A stretch of DNA of 64,000 nucleotides from assembly GCA_016946835.1 (NCBI GenBank), contig JACVTC010000016.1:1184501-1248500 (forward strand), in the 5' to 3' direction. The number at the start of each line of letters is the position of its first letter. The stretch's first letter is position 1. The position numbers and the translations under genes were made by a program. This document shows, piece by piece, positions 21,311 to 32,738 of the stretch. This DNA comes from Neocallimastix lanati (nom. inval.). Its lineage: Eukaryota; Neocallimastigomycota; Neocallimastigomycetes; Neocallimastigales; Neocallimastigaceae. A model generated the notes under the pieces. The model saw only the letters and a program-made list of their open reading frames with translations. It was not told where the DNA came from and ran no database searches.

Positions 21311-21999
21311 TTCATTTGTAATTATTAATTAAATTTTTTTAGGTAGATTCCACTGAATTGCTTTTAGAATTATTTAAAATATTTTAATTATTTAAATTTA
21401 TTATTATTATAAATAAATAGAATACATTATATAATTTAATTTTTTAATTTTATTTTATTTACTAATAATGTATTATTTAGTTTTTATTATAATAGTAAAA
21501 AATAAGAAAGTTTAATTAATTCTATATATGTAAAAAAAAAGATATGTACAATATATTAAATGACATAATTATTAACTATCACTTTTAAAATTTATAATTT
21601 TTATATTAAAACACTTAATTGATCTTAATAGTACACATATTCAAATTTTATATTTTTTTTTTATATGATTTTAAAATTTATTAATTTTTTTTTTTAATAT
21701 TATTCAAAATATATATTATAAATAAAATATAAATGATTAAGTAAAAAAAAAGACAGCAAAAATTTAAGAAAGCAATACGTTAATAATTAAGGTATAAATA
21801 ATATTAATTAGATAATAATAATTAAATAATATTATTAATAAAAAAAAAGATTTAATAAAAAAGAATTTCGATTTTTTTTAAAAAAATATATATATAATAG
21901 ATTTAAAATATATTTAAAATTTCAATGATTTTCGATATTTTGAAAAATTATAAAGATTGAAAATTATAATTTTTATGTTGTATTATTTTTTTTTTTAAT

Positions 22000-22512
22000 T
22001 CACCAAGCTATTCCACCAAAACTTCCTGGGCCTCTTTGATTACCATAAAGACTTTGTCCATACATGCCTTGTTGAGGTTGACCATAAATATTTTGTGGTG
22101 GTGGTTGATTGTAAGAAGCGGCTGCTGGCTTTTGCTTCTTAACCTTCTTCTTTTTCTTAAGTTGTCTTCTAAGAACCCATAGTCCTCCAAGAACTGCTCC
22201 TCCAATTAATAATTTCTTACCAATTCCACGTTCTCCATCACCAGCTGGTTCTACTAATCCTCTGCTTTGAGCTTCTTCAATCGTTAAGATATTACCATTT
22301 TCATCTTCAATATAATCACCTTCATCATCTGTAACATATTCATATTCATCGTCATTCTCACTTTGGATATTACCATTACCAAATTTACCATATGGATTGA
22401 AACCTCCATTAGCAAAAGCACCTGGAGGAGGCATTCCTCCTTGGTATCCTTCTTGGTATCCTCCTTGTTGATATGGTTGGAAACCACCTCCTGGTTGTGG
22501 CATTTGATACAT
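22000..22512 (-). CDS. family copy F: Pro/Gly/Tyr-rich acidic protein with one hydrophobic helix
   Basis: At 170 residues, its sequence is at or very near the family consensus: GGGFQPYQQGGYQEGYQGG, the acidic segment, GERGIGKKLLIGGAVLGG, KKKKKVKKQK, QNIYGQPQQ and FGGIAW. The downstream 1.1 kb closely follows that of copy C. It pairs divergently with G across a shorter 1.44-kb spacer that lacks the REP insertion and the right arm of the palindrome. Function unknown. Confidence 0.88.
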   Translation of the reverse strand: MYQMPQPGGGFQPYQQGGYQEGYQGGMPPPGAFANGGFNPYGKFGNGNIQSENDDEYEYVTDDEGDYIEDENGNILTIEEAQSRGLVEPAGDGERGIGKKLLIGGAVLGGLWVLRRQLKKKKKVKKQKPAAASYNQPPPQNIYGQPQQGMYGQSLYGNQRGPGSFGGIAW

Positions 22513-22604
22513 TTTTTTTTTATTTAATTATTCTTGGTTTGTTTTAATAATTTGTTTCTGGTATATATAAAATTAATAATTATTTTTAAAAGTTTATTTT
22601 TCCT

Positions 22605-22613
22605 CTATTTATA
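22605..22613 (-). promoter_or_regulatory. TATA box of copy F
   Basis: The minus strand reads TATAAATAGAGG, about 95 bp upstream of the ATG. Confidence 0.65.
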
Positions 22614-23851
22614 AGTATTAATAAGTTTATATTTTAATAATTTTTTTTTTAGATTTTGACTTTGGTATATTTTTCTTATTGAATATTAAATCAATAATGA
22701 ATATAAAAAAGAATAAAATAAAATTAAAGTAAAAATACTTTCAATTTATACTTTTTTTTTTATTCACATTTTAAAATATCTTGATAATATTAATAATTTA
22801 ATTTTTCTATGTAAATTCTATAAGCATATAATGATCATAATTATATATTAATTGTGAAAAAATTTTTTTCACTATAATATATTAGAATGTTCATAGTATT
22901 TATTCTATTTTTAAAAATAGTTATTACAAAAAAATATATATATATATTAAAAATATAATATTTATAATTTTTAAAAATAATATTAATTAAATATCATATT
23001 CTAAGAATTTATAATGTAAAATTATAATAATAATAAAAAAAAATTTATATGAAATGTATTACAATAATTCTTGTAATGTATTAAAATGTAATAAAAACAA
23101 TATTAAAAAAAAATTTTATTTATTTAAATTAATAATAAAATTAAATAATTAAAATATTTTTAAATAAACTAAAAACAATGCTATATATCATAGTAATAGA
23201 TTAATAGAATCCTCCAAAAAAATTAAATAATTATACAATTAAAATAATTAATTTTATTTTTTTATTCATTTTTTTATTCATTTATTTATTCATTTATTTA
23301 TTTTTACTAAGTAAAATATTTATTATTAATATTATTATAAATAAATAGAATATATTATTTATTAATATCAATATTAAAAATTATTATTATTTTTTTATTA
23401 CATTTTATTACATTACAAGAATTATTGTAATACATTTCATTTAAATTTTTATATATTATTATAATTTTTATATTGTAAATGATTAATTTTTGAAAAATAC
23501 TATTAAAATTCATAGAATATGATTACTTAAAAAATAAGAATTAATTTTAAAAATAGAAATAATGAGTACTATGAATATTCCAATATTTTATGGAGAAAAA
23601 AAAATTATTCACTATTAATATATAATTATTATCATTATATGCTTATAGAATTTACATAGAAAAATTAAATTACTAATATTATCAAAATATTTTAAAACGT
23701 GAATTACGAATAAAAAAAAGTATAAATAGATAGTATTTTTACACTATTTTTTTTTTTATATATTCATTATTGATTTAATATTCAATAATAAAAATATACC
23801 AAAATCAAAATATAAAAAAAAAATCATTAAAACATCAAACTTATTTATATT

Positions 23852-23860
23852 TATAAATAA
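23852..23860 (+). promoter_or_regulatory. TATA box of copy G
   Basis: TATAAATAAAGG lies about 100 bp before the ATG, one base off the AGAGG version of B and D. The leader ATACCAGAAACAAATTATTA follows. Confidence 0.65.
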
Positions 23861-23952
23861 AGGAAAAAATAAGCTTTTAAAAGTAATTATTAAATTTATA
23901 TATACCAGAAACAAATTATTAAAACACAAAAAGAATAATTAAATAAATAAAA

Positions 23953-24456
23953 ATGTATCAAATGCCACAACCAGGAGGTGGTTACCCACCATATCAACAA
24001 GGAGGATACCAAGGAGGATACCAAGGAGGAATGCCTCCTCCAGGTGCTTTTGCTAATGGAGGTTTCAATCCATATGGTAAATTTGGTAATGGTAATATCC
24101 AAAGTGAGAGTGATGATGAATATGAATATGTTACCGATGATGAAGGTGATTATATTGAAGATGAAAATGGTAATATCTTAACGATTGAAGAAGCTCAAAG
24201 CAGAGGATTAGTAGAACCAGCTGGTGATGGAGAACGTGGAATTGGTAAAAAATTATTAATTGGAGGAGCAGTTCTTGGAGGACTTTGGGTTCTTAGAAGA
24301 CAACTTAAGAAAAAGAAGAAGGTTAAGAAGCAAAAGCCAGCTTACAATCAACCACCACCACAAAATATTTATGGTCCTACTCAACAAGGCATGTATGGAC
24401 AAAGTCTTTATGGTAATCAAAGAAGCCCAGGAAGTTTTGGTGGAATAGCTTGGTGA
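23953..24456 (+). CDS. family copy G: Pro/Gly/Tyr-rich acidic protein with one hydrophobic helix
   Basis: At 167 residues, it has the same layout but is three residues shorter: KPAYNQPPP replaces KPAAASYNQPPP after the lysine block. The N-terminus is of the GGGYPPYQQGGYQGG subtype shared with E, while the tail QNIYGPTQQ and QRSPGSFGG match A. This mix of subtypes points to gene conversion or recombination among copies. It is the right-most member of the closely related block. Function unknown. Confidence 0.88.
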   Translation: MYQMPQPGGGYPPYQQGGYQGGYQGGMPPPGAFANGGFNPYGKFGNGNIQSESDDEYEYVTDDEGDYIEDENGNILTIEEAQSRGLVEPAGDGERGIGKKLLIGGAVLGGLWVLRRQLKKKKKVKKQKPAYNQPPPQNIYGPTQQGMYGQSLYGNQRSPGSFGGIAW

Positions 24457-24774
24457 ATTAAAAAAAAAAAAAAAAATACAGCATCAAAATTATAAATTTT
24501 CAATCTTTATAATTTTTCAAAATATCGAAAATCATTGAAAAATTAAATATATCTTAAATCTATTATATATATATATATATTTTAAAAAAAAAATAATCGA
24601 AAATCTTTTTTATTAAATCTTTTTTTATTAATAATATTATTTAATTATTATTATCTAATTAATACTATTTATACCTTAATTATTAACGTATTGCTTTCTT
24701 AAATTTTTGCTATTTTTTATTTTATTTAATCATTTTTATTTCATTTACAATATATTTTTGTATATTAATACATA

Positions 24775-24807
<33 letters not shown>

Positions 24808-25216
24808 AAATAAATTTAAAATCATATAAAAAAAAAAATTAAATATGTATACCATTAAAATCAAATAAGTGTTTTAATATAAAAATTATATATTTTAAAA
24901 AGTAATTGTGAATAATTATGTCCTTTATATATATTGCACAGATCTTTTTTTACATATATAATTAATTATACTTCCTTATTTATTATTAGTATTATTATAA
25001 AAACTAAATAATCTATTCATAAATAAATTAAAATTAGAGATAGTTTTGATCTAAGTTAAATATATATATATATATATATATTTATTATTATTGATATAAA
25101 AGCTAAAACCAAAAATATATATATAATATTGATTAACAAACTTTTAAAATTTGATAATTAGAAGTTGAATAATTACTAATAAAATTAAAGATAGTTTTGA
25201 TATAAATGAAAATAAA

Positions 25217-25268
<52 letters not shown>

Positions 25269-25579
25269 TTATTTAATAATAAAAATCAGAAAATTAAAAT
25301 TTATTTATTATTAAAAAAAAAAAAAAAAAAGAATTAAAATAAATATTATGAAAAGTAATACAAATAATAATAATAATTTTTAATTAGAATAATAGTTTTA
25401 AAATTATTAACATATTCACGTAGTATTTATAAGAAATAATAATTTTTTATTTAATTAATAATTATTTTTTATTTAATTTTATTTTAAAATATTTAAAATA
25501 AAAATTTATATGAAAGGATAAATGAGTAGTATTATAATATTTATATTTGTATATATATATTAATACATATAAAAATGTA

Positions 25580-25612
<33 letters not shown>

Positions 25613-26694
25613 CCTGTCAAAACTTTAAAAATGAAATTAATAATCTGATTTTCTTAGTAGATTCTACCAAATATAAATTAATATAAATTAATAAATTAAT
25701 AATTAATTATTGAAAAAAAGAATAAAAACAATTAAAACAGTATATATTATATATCATTAATTAAATAAAGTTTATTCCTACTCTAAAATAATAAAAATAA
25801 AAATAGTAAAAATAAAAATGAAAATGATTATTATAAAATAGTTTTATATGATAATTTAAATGATATTAATTTATTAATTATTTTATTATTTTATTTATAT
25901 TTTGTTTTTAATGTTTTTTTTTTTTTTTTTTTATTAAAGGAATTTTGAGAAGAATCCAGATCTATATGTAACAACAATAATAATAATATTATTATTTCAT
26001 AATAATTTTGGAATAATCCAAAGAAAAAAAAATCTGAAACTAAATTTTTGTGTGTGACAATGTTTAAAAATTAAAAAAAATTAAAAATAATTAAAAAAAT
26101 AAAAAAAATAAAATAAATTTAAAATTATTATATGAAAGTTTTATTAAGATAATTTAAATGATATTAATTTATTAAATAATTCATGATCTAATTTATGAAT
26201 TTATACAAAGTAATTTTATTTAATATTGTTTTTATATTAAAATTTTTATTTAAATATTTTCCAAAGAAAAAAAAGAAAAAAAAAAAGAATAAATTTCAAA
26301 TTGTTAAATTTGACAGTTAATAATAACAATAGTATTAATATTCTTTTTTTAATAAAAAATAACTAATTAAATAATACAATAAAACAAGATGGCTTACATT
26401 AAATTATATATATTAAAAATATTTTGGACAGGTGAAAAAAAAAAAAAAGTATAAAAAGATATAAAAAGATACGTACTTTTTTTTTTATTTCTTTTTTTTT
26501 TATATAAAAAGTTCATTAATTATCAAAATTAATTATTATTTAAAAATAAAAAAATTCTTTTTATATAATATATATCAACTTCATCATACAATAAAAATAA
26601 AAAAAATTAAATAAACAAATAAAATAATATATATAATATTATATATTTTATTTTTTAATCCTTTCAATTAATTATAAATATATATATATAAAAC
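24457..26694. other. intergenic: 3' flank of G, then AT-rich sequence
   Basis: The conserved 3' flank reaches about 24.9 kb. Then come ATAT and poly-A tracts (about 25218-25262 is one A run). A TATAAAAAG repeat near 26450 might be the promoter of copy H, though at about 245 bp it is farther than in A-G. No other gene is seen. Confidence 0.5.
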
Positions 26695-27294
26695 ATGTAC
26701 CAAATACCATATGGAGGAGGAGGTTGTCCACCCTATCAACAACAACCTTTTCAACAAGGCTACTCTCAAGGAGGATATCCACCTCTACCACCAGGAGCAT
26801 TTGCTAATGGAGGTTTCAATCCTTATGGAAATTTCAATTCCACTAATAATGGTGATGATGAAAGTGAATATGAATATATTACGGATGATGATGGAGATTA
26901 TATTGAAGATGAAGATGGTACCATTTTAACTATGGATGAAGCTCAAAATAGAGGTTTAGTAGGACCAGTTCAACCAGGTGAAGGAGAACGAGGTATTGGT
27001 AAGAAACTCTTAATTGGAGGTGTGGTTCTTGGTGGTTTTTGGATGCTTAGAAAGCAACTTAAGAAGAAGAAGAAGGTTAAGAAGCCAAAAGTTAACAAAC
27101 AAACTCCCTTAAATTCAGCTTATAATTCACCACCTCCACAAAATATTTATGGACAACCACAACAAGGCTATCCATCCCAAAATATATATGGACAAAATGT
27201 TTTTACGGGAGCAGGAGCACAAAAAAGAGATGTACCAGGTAATTATGGTGGTCCAGGATTTGGTGGTCCAGGATTTGGTGGATTGGCATGGTAG
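26695..27294 (+). CDS. family copy H: diverged 199-residue member
   Basis: All four parts are present but diverged. The N-terminus MYQIPYGGGGCPPYQQQPF contains one Cys. AFANGGFNPYG is kept. The acidic segment reads ESEYEYITDDDGDYIEDED, then MDEAQNRGLVGP, GERGIGKKLLIGG, the helix end VVLGGFWML, RKQLKKKKKVKKPK, and a longer tail with two QNIYGQ motifs, a KRDVPG stretch and FGGPGFGGLAW at the end. Upstream and downstream sequence is unrelated to A-G, so it is an older duplicate. It keeps the pattern TxxGDYxEDExG that all members share. Function unknown. Confidence 0.88.
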   Translation: MYQIPYGGGGCPPYQQQPFQQGYSQGGYPPLPPGAFANGGFNPYGNFNSTNNGDDESEYEYITDDDGDYIEDEDGTILTMDEAQNRGLVGPVQPGEGERGIGKKLLIGGVVLGGFWMLRKQLKKKKKVKKPKVNKQTPLNSAYNSPPPQNIYGQPQQGYPSQNIYGQNVFTGAGAQKRDVPGNYGGPGFGGPGFGGLAW

Positions 27295-28968
27295 AAAAAA
27301 TTTCAAAAAAAAAAAAAAATTTCAAAAAAAAAAAAAAAAAAGAAACATAGATATAATAAATAATAAATATACATATTTTTTTTAATTTATATATATTTAA
27401 TAAATAAATATATTTTTACATTTAATATTCTATATAAAAATGAAAAAGAGAAAAAAATGAATATATAATACAATACAAAATTGTTATATAAACAATTTAT
27501 TATTTTTATAAAATTTAGCTTATTATTATATCCAAATTAAAAAAAAAAAAAAAATTTTGGTTAAAAAAAAAGTTTTGGTTAAAAAAATTTTTTTTTATCT
27601 TTTTTTTATTCTTCGTATTATTTTTATCATTATTATAATTATGGATGTAAAAAAAATTTTATTCATATCGCTTTTTCCAATTTATATTATATATGTTAAA
27701 ATAAAATAAAATAATTATTAAAAAATAAAAAAAAAAAAAAAAAATTATCATTTTGGTGATTTTATTTTTATTTAATAAATGTAATAAATATTTATAAAAT
27801 AAATTATATTAAAAAAGAACATGTGATATTTGGCAATAAGTATAAGCAGTGTTTTTTTTTAAAAAAAATAATTGTTGTTTAGTAAAATATGTTAATAAAA
27901 TTATAATATTAGTCCTTATCCCATTATAAATATAAATTTACATAGTTATAAAAAAAAATCATTCGTTTTATTCGTTTTATATATTTTTTTTATCATATTA
28001 TCATATTAATTAATAGCTTCTATTAAAAAAAAAAAAAAGTTAAATAATCTTATTCACTTATAATTTTTTATTTTTTATTTTTTATTTTTTATTTTTATTT
28101 TCTTTTTTTTTTTTTTTTTTTTCTGTATACTATTTTTTTTTTTCTTTTTTAATTCTTTTTTTTTTTTTTAAAAAAAAAAAAAAATAATAATAATAATATA
28201 CATTTTTAATTATATAAATTTTTAATGATAATGTCGATAATATTATATATTGAATTAAATAGTATTCATTTTATGGTTGTGAAACGTAATAAAAAATATA
28301 TATATTTAAATTTAATATTATCTATAAAATGAATACAATTTTTTTTTTTTTACTTCTGTAAAAACCAAGTATAAATTATAGAAAAATTTAAAATATAAAA
28401 ACTTTTCAGTTTTTTCTTTTTGTTTAAAAAGATATTAAAAGATAAATAAATAAAAAAAAATTATTTTATTTCTTTTTTTAAATTTTAATGTAATTTATAC
28501 AGTATTTATTACAATTTTTAAAGTATTCTTATTATTAAATATTATTAATAATATACTTATAATACTTTAATTTTTTTTTTTAAAAAAAATAATTAAAGTA
28601 TTAATAATGGTTGTGGATATTATATAATGAAGGATAAAATATTAATATTGGTTGGGTATTTTTTTTTGATGAATAATAACGAATTAATAATCAATAATAA
28701 ATAAATATATATTATATATATAAATTTTATATCATTATAGGAACTCAATGAAAGTATTAATTTAATTCATATTTACAAATACTTTTCATTATTGTAATTA
28801 TATACATATTTTAGTGTCATATTAATGATATATAGATGGAAAAAAACAAGAATAGAATACTTTTTTTTTTTTTTTGTATATTAGTACATATTTCACTTTC
28901 TTTTCTTTTTCTTTATTTTTCCATATAATATTTATAAATGTTAATATATTTATATATATAACTTTTCT
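27295..28968. other. intergenic, tail to tail between H and I
   Basis: A/T homopolymers and ATAT tracts, with a short inverted repeat (GTATTCATTTTAT at 28262 and ATAAAATGAATAC at 28324). I see no gene. Confidence 0.6.
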
Positions 28969-29451
28969 TTAATAATATGATCCACTATATGCATTTTGTC
29001 CATATCCATATTGAGGTTGACCAAGCATGTAGGATGGAACTTCTCCATAATCATAGAGAGGCTTTCCATAAATATTTTGAGGAGATAAATTGTTAGATGA
29101 TTGGGATCTACTCTTTGGCTTTTTAACTCTCCTCTTTCTCTTAAGATGTTTTTTAAGGAGTATGGCACCACCTATAATAGCTCCACCTCCATATAATAAT
29201 TTTCTTCTAATACCACGAACCCCTTTATATGGTTTTACTAATCCTCTTTTTTGAGCTTCTTCAATAGGAATAATATTTCCATTTTTATCTTCCACATAGT
29301 CACCCTCATCATCAGTAATATACTCATATTCACTTTCTTCTTCCTCATCATTACTTAAATTATAGTATTCATAATGAACAGGTTGTAAATAAGTGACTTG
29401 TGAGTAATTATATGGCTGATAACCACCCACTGGTTGTGGCATTTGGTACAT
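28969..29451 (-). CDS. family copy I: diverged 160-residue member
   Basis: This is the most compact intact member. It starts MYQMPQPVGGYQPYNYSQ and lacks the AFANGGFNPYG segment. The acidic part reads EEEESEYEYITDDEGDYVED, then EEAQKRGLVKP. The helix region is changed to GVRGIRRKLLYGG and GAIIGGAILLKK, and the basic block is Arg-rich (RKRRVKKPKSRSQ). The tail has PQNIYGKPLYDYG and ends AYSGSYY, without the terminal Gly-Gly-x-Ala-Trp of A-H. Loss of the first Gly in GIGKK and the bulkier helix suggest it has specialised or is drifting. Function unknown. Confidence 0.85.
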   Translation of the reverse strand: MYQMPQPVGGYQPYNYSQVTYLQPVHYEYYNLSNDEEEESEYEYITDDEGDYVEDKNGNIIPIEEAQKRGLVKPYKGVRGIRRKLLYGGGAIIGGAILLKKHLKRKRRVKKPKSRSQSSNNLSPQNIYGKPLYDYGEVPSYMLGQPQYGYGQNAYSGSYY

Positions 29452-30654
29452 ATTGATTATTTTATTCTTTTATATTTAATTATTACGAATTATTATTTGT
29501 TATAGTATTTTTTTTTTTTCCTTTCGGTTTTTAAAAAAAATATTTATATATATTAATATATATATAAATAGGTTTTTTTTTCCTTTTTTTTTTTTTTTTT
29601 TTTATAAAAATAAAAATTCTATATTTTCATATTATTATGATTACCATGAAATATGTACTTTTTTTTTTTTTTTTTTTACTATAGAAAAGAAAGAAGTTCT
29701 ATGATTAACTGTCAAAATTATTTCTATTTATATGATATGTAATTAAATTTTAATTTTAACTTTAATTAAAAAATAATAATATATTATATTAAAATAATTA
29801 TAATATAATATAATAAACACATCATCTTTTTTATTTTTTTATTTTTTTTTTTTTTTTATTTCTTTTTTAATTCTTTCTTATATTAAATCCATATTTCATT
29901 TTTTTTTTTTTTTTTTTTTTTTTTTTATTTAAAAGAGAATCTGCTGATGAACCGAAATAATTAATTTTAATGAAAGCATAATGTATGATTATTAATAAAA
30001 ATATAACTTATAATAAAATATAATAATAGCTAATAATAGATATAAATATTTATATATATATAAATATCTATCTTGTATTTAATTAAATTTGATATTTACA
30101 TTTATATATAGAAACTAATAATTGTATGATAATAAATGTATTTCATGAAATAATATGATGTATCTCTTATTACAGCAAATAGATTAGATATAAAAATAAA
30201 TATTAAATAAAATTTATATGGTATTTAATGTATTTAATAATATATAAAAAAAAGTATTAATTAAAAAAAGTATTAATTTCTTTATAGTTTACTTATTTTT
30301 AACTAGTAGATATTACATATATAATTTTTTATATTTTATTTAGATTTATAATTATACATATTTCAATAATTTTAATTAACTTTAATTTTTTTTGTTTTAA
30401 TTTAAATCTTTCTTATATTAATAAAAATTAAAATGTTAAAATGTTAAATGTATAAAAATGTAAAATATTAAAATAACAAATGTTAAAATCATTTTTTTAC
30501 ATTTGTCATTTTAATATTTTAACATTTTAATATTTTAACATTTTAAATATTTTAATTTTAAATTATCTTTTTTTTTTTAAAAAAAAAAAAAAAAGTGAAA
30601 CATTTTATTATTGGTATTAACCCTTTTATTGGACTAACCTGTTTAATGATAAGG

Positions 30655-30694
<40 letters not shown>

Positions 30695-30770
30695 TTTAAT
30701 AAAAAATTATAAAAATTATAAAAAATATTTATTACATAAAAAATATTATATTAAATAAAAATATTATAGA
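29452..30770. other. AT-rich intergenic with an inverted-repeat cluster
   Basis: Contains poly-T tracts. At 30429-30556 is an imperfect inverted repeat made of AATGTTAAAATGTTAAATG-type units facing TTTTAATATTTTAACATTTT. No gene is seen. Confidence 0.5.
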
Positions 30771-30851
30771 GAAAGTATAAAAAGGAAAGATAAAAGATAA
30801 TTATAATAAGTTTAATAAGTTCAAATAATAATAGTATTTATATTATTAGTA

Positions 30852-31037
30852 TTAAAATTCACTTTGTTGTTTATAATTTTTTAAATAATATTCTTCGTAT
30901 GTACATATAATTAACATAATAGTATTATTATATATAATAATAAGAGAATATTTGAGGTTTAGAAATTCATTGTCACAAATAGTGTATTTAGTTTTTATAT
31001 TTATAATAAAAATATTTGAAATTTGTTTATTTAACAT
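30852..31037 (-). CDS. possible small ORF, 61 residues, doubtful
   Basis: It starts MLNKQISNIFIINIK, contains one CDNEF and a CTYEEYYLKNYK segment, and is less biased than the usual A/T-derived frames. No domain is recognised. Its start faces the Cys-rich gene at 31.5 kb. It may be chance or the relic of a longer gene. Confidence 0.2.
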   Translation of the reverse strand: MLNKQISNIFIINIKTKYTICDNEFLNLKYSLIIIYNNTIMLIICTYEEYYLKNYKQQSEF

Positions 31038-31486
31038 GTCTTTTCTTTATTATTAATTATTTATTATAACTATTATTATTATTCAATTATTTCAATATTT
31101 ATAATTTAATATTAAGAAATTAATTATATCTACATTCTTATTCATAAAACTAAAAAATTATTTTTTTATGTATGGAATTTATTATATTGTTTTACTATAT
31201 ATTATTATTATATATAATAAATAAATTTATTTACTTTATTGCCAATAATCTTATTACAAATTATTTTGTTAGACCATAATAAAATATATATTTATGATTA
31301 TAATGGATTCCTCCTATTAATTGCTGTTAATATATTTATAAAATTATTATTGCTTAAATATTAAATAAATTTAAAATAATTATATATTACTTATTAATAA
31401 ATTTTTTTTATTAGTTATATCATATAAAATTGAAATAATCTTTTTAAATTTAAAAAATTATTTCAAAAATTATTACATATTAAAAA

Positions 31487-32292
31487 ATGTATAATAAATT
31501 ATTGATACATCTTCTTTATATCATTACAAATATTCAATTTATTTATTCTAATTATTTAATTTATACTTATGATAATATTACTGATTATGATGATAGTTCA
31601 AGTCATATATTTACTTATGATAAAAATAATGTTTTGAAAAAAAATGATATTTTGGGAATCAAAGATACTTTTTATTATAGTTATTTATGTAAAAATGGAT
31701 TTTGTACTCAAGTAGATATTCATATTTAAAACCGTTTGCTGAAATTCCAGATGAGAAAAGTAATGTAAAAAGAAATATTCAAAAATCTCTTAATTATAAT
31801 AATTTACATAAACATCCAACTAGAATGGGTATAAGAATTAATAACTGTACATCTACCAATAGACAGACGAATGGTCAAATTAATGAAAATTGTTATACTT
31901 ATATTTATATTTCTTTTAGATGTAATTCAGATTCCCAATATTTAAGTAATAAATGTATCGACGGTTATTGTATATTTAATGATAAAGATCCAAGTGAATT
32001 TTGTACTGATATTTATAGTAATACACTTTTTTTTGGTAGACATTCATATAGACATTGTGGTAAAGCAATAGGTGATTCTTGTAAAAAGAATAAAGAATGT
32101 GGGTCAAAAAAATGTTGGAATAATTTTGGATATAGTCATTGTGCAGTGCCAAATAGACCTTCAGATAGCAATTTTATTTCAGTTCTTATACAATTATATT
32201 TTTTAATTATTACAATTTTATTTATTTTTATTATTACATGTTCTTGTTATTGTATTAAATTAATAATAAAAAATAAAAATAAAAAGTTATAA
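31487..32292 (+). CDS. Cys-rich single-pass membrane protein; short intron or frameshift near 31.7 kb
   Basis: Two overlapping frames make one gene. The first (31487-31729) starts with a signal peptide, MYNKLLIHLLYIITNIQFIYS, and ends CKNGFCTQ. The second, open to 32292, holds about twelve extracellular Cys in patterns such as CIDGYC, CGKAIGDSCKKNKECGSKKC, then a C-terminal membrane helix (LYFLIITILFIFIITCSCYC) and a basic end. A GT-AG intron at 31689-31750 (62 nt; GTAAAA donor, TTGCTGAAATTCCAG acceptor region) restores one frame, giving SYLY|EKSNVK. A weaker donor at 31704 (47 nt) would also work. Alternatively, a one-base loss near 31725 broke the gene. Small secreted or membrane proteins with these Cys patterns are abundant in anaerobic fungi. 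Role unknown, perhaps at the cell surface. Confidence 0.7.
31689..31750 (+). other. candidate 62-nt intron
   Basis: It begins GTAAAA and ends TTCCAG, with GCTGAA about 11 nt before the acceptor as a possible branch point. Its length (2 modulo 3) corrects the frame change. It would remove the CKNGFC motif, which argues somewhat against it. Confidence 0.4.
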
Positions 32293-32538
32293 TTATAGAA
32301 TATGCAACCTCAAATGAAGCTGAACTTTTGCAAATTTTATTCTATATTTCATGAAGCCAAAAAGCCAATTAAAACTATTAATAATGGACCATTAATAAAT
32401 GATTACTATTTAAAAATAGAGTATTTCCCTACAACTAACTCAAAAATAAATCTATATTAATTCAAAATTAAATGTTTATATGCAAATGCTAATGTAGTAA
32501 AATATAAACAAAATAAAAACATATAAATAATAAATTAG

Positions 32539-32738
32539 ATAATATTTATTATTTATTATTCAATTATTTATTATTTATTATTTATTATTTATTATTTATT
32601 ATTTATTATTTATTATTTATTATTTATTATTTATTATTTATTATTTATTATTTATTATTTATTATTTATTATTTATTATTTATTATTTATTATTTATTAT
32701 TTATTATTTATTATTTATTATTTATTATTTATTATTAA
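32539..32738. repeat. TTATTTA heptanucleotide array
   Basis: About 28 nearly perfect heptamers. The same heptamer, or its complement, forms arrays at 38.0-39.0, 54.48-54.71 and 60.09-60.25 kb. Confidence 0.95.

Noticed and set aside
8669-24448. Frames of 60-85 codons overlapping copies A to G (starting MEEQFLED, MVSNHINKED or MDITITKF)
   Set aside because: They are conserved only because the real protein on the other frame or strand is conserved; they vary freely where that protein is constrained.
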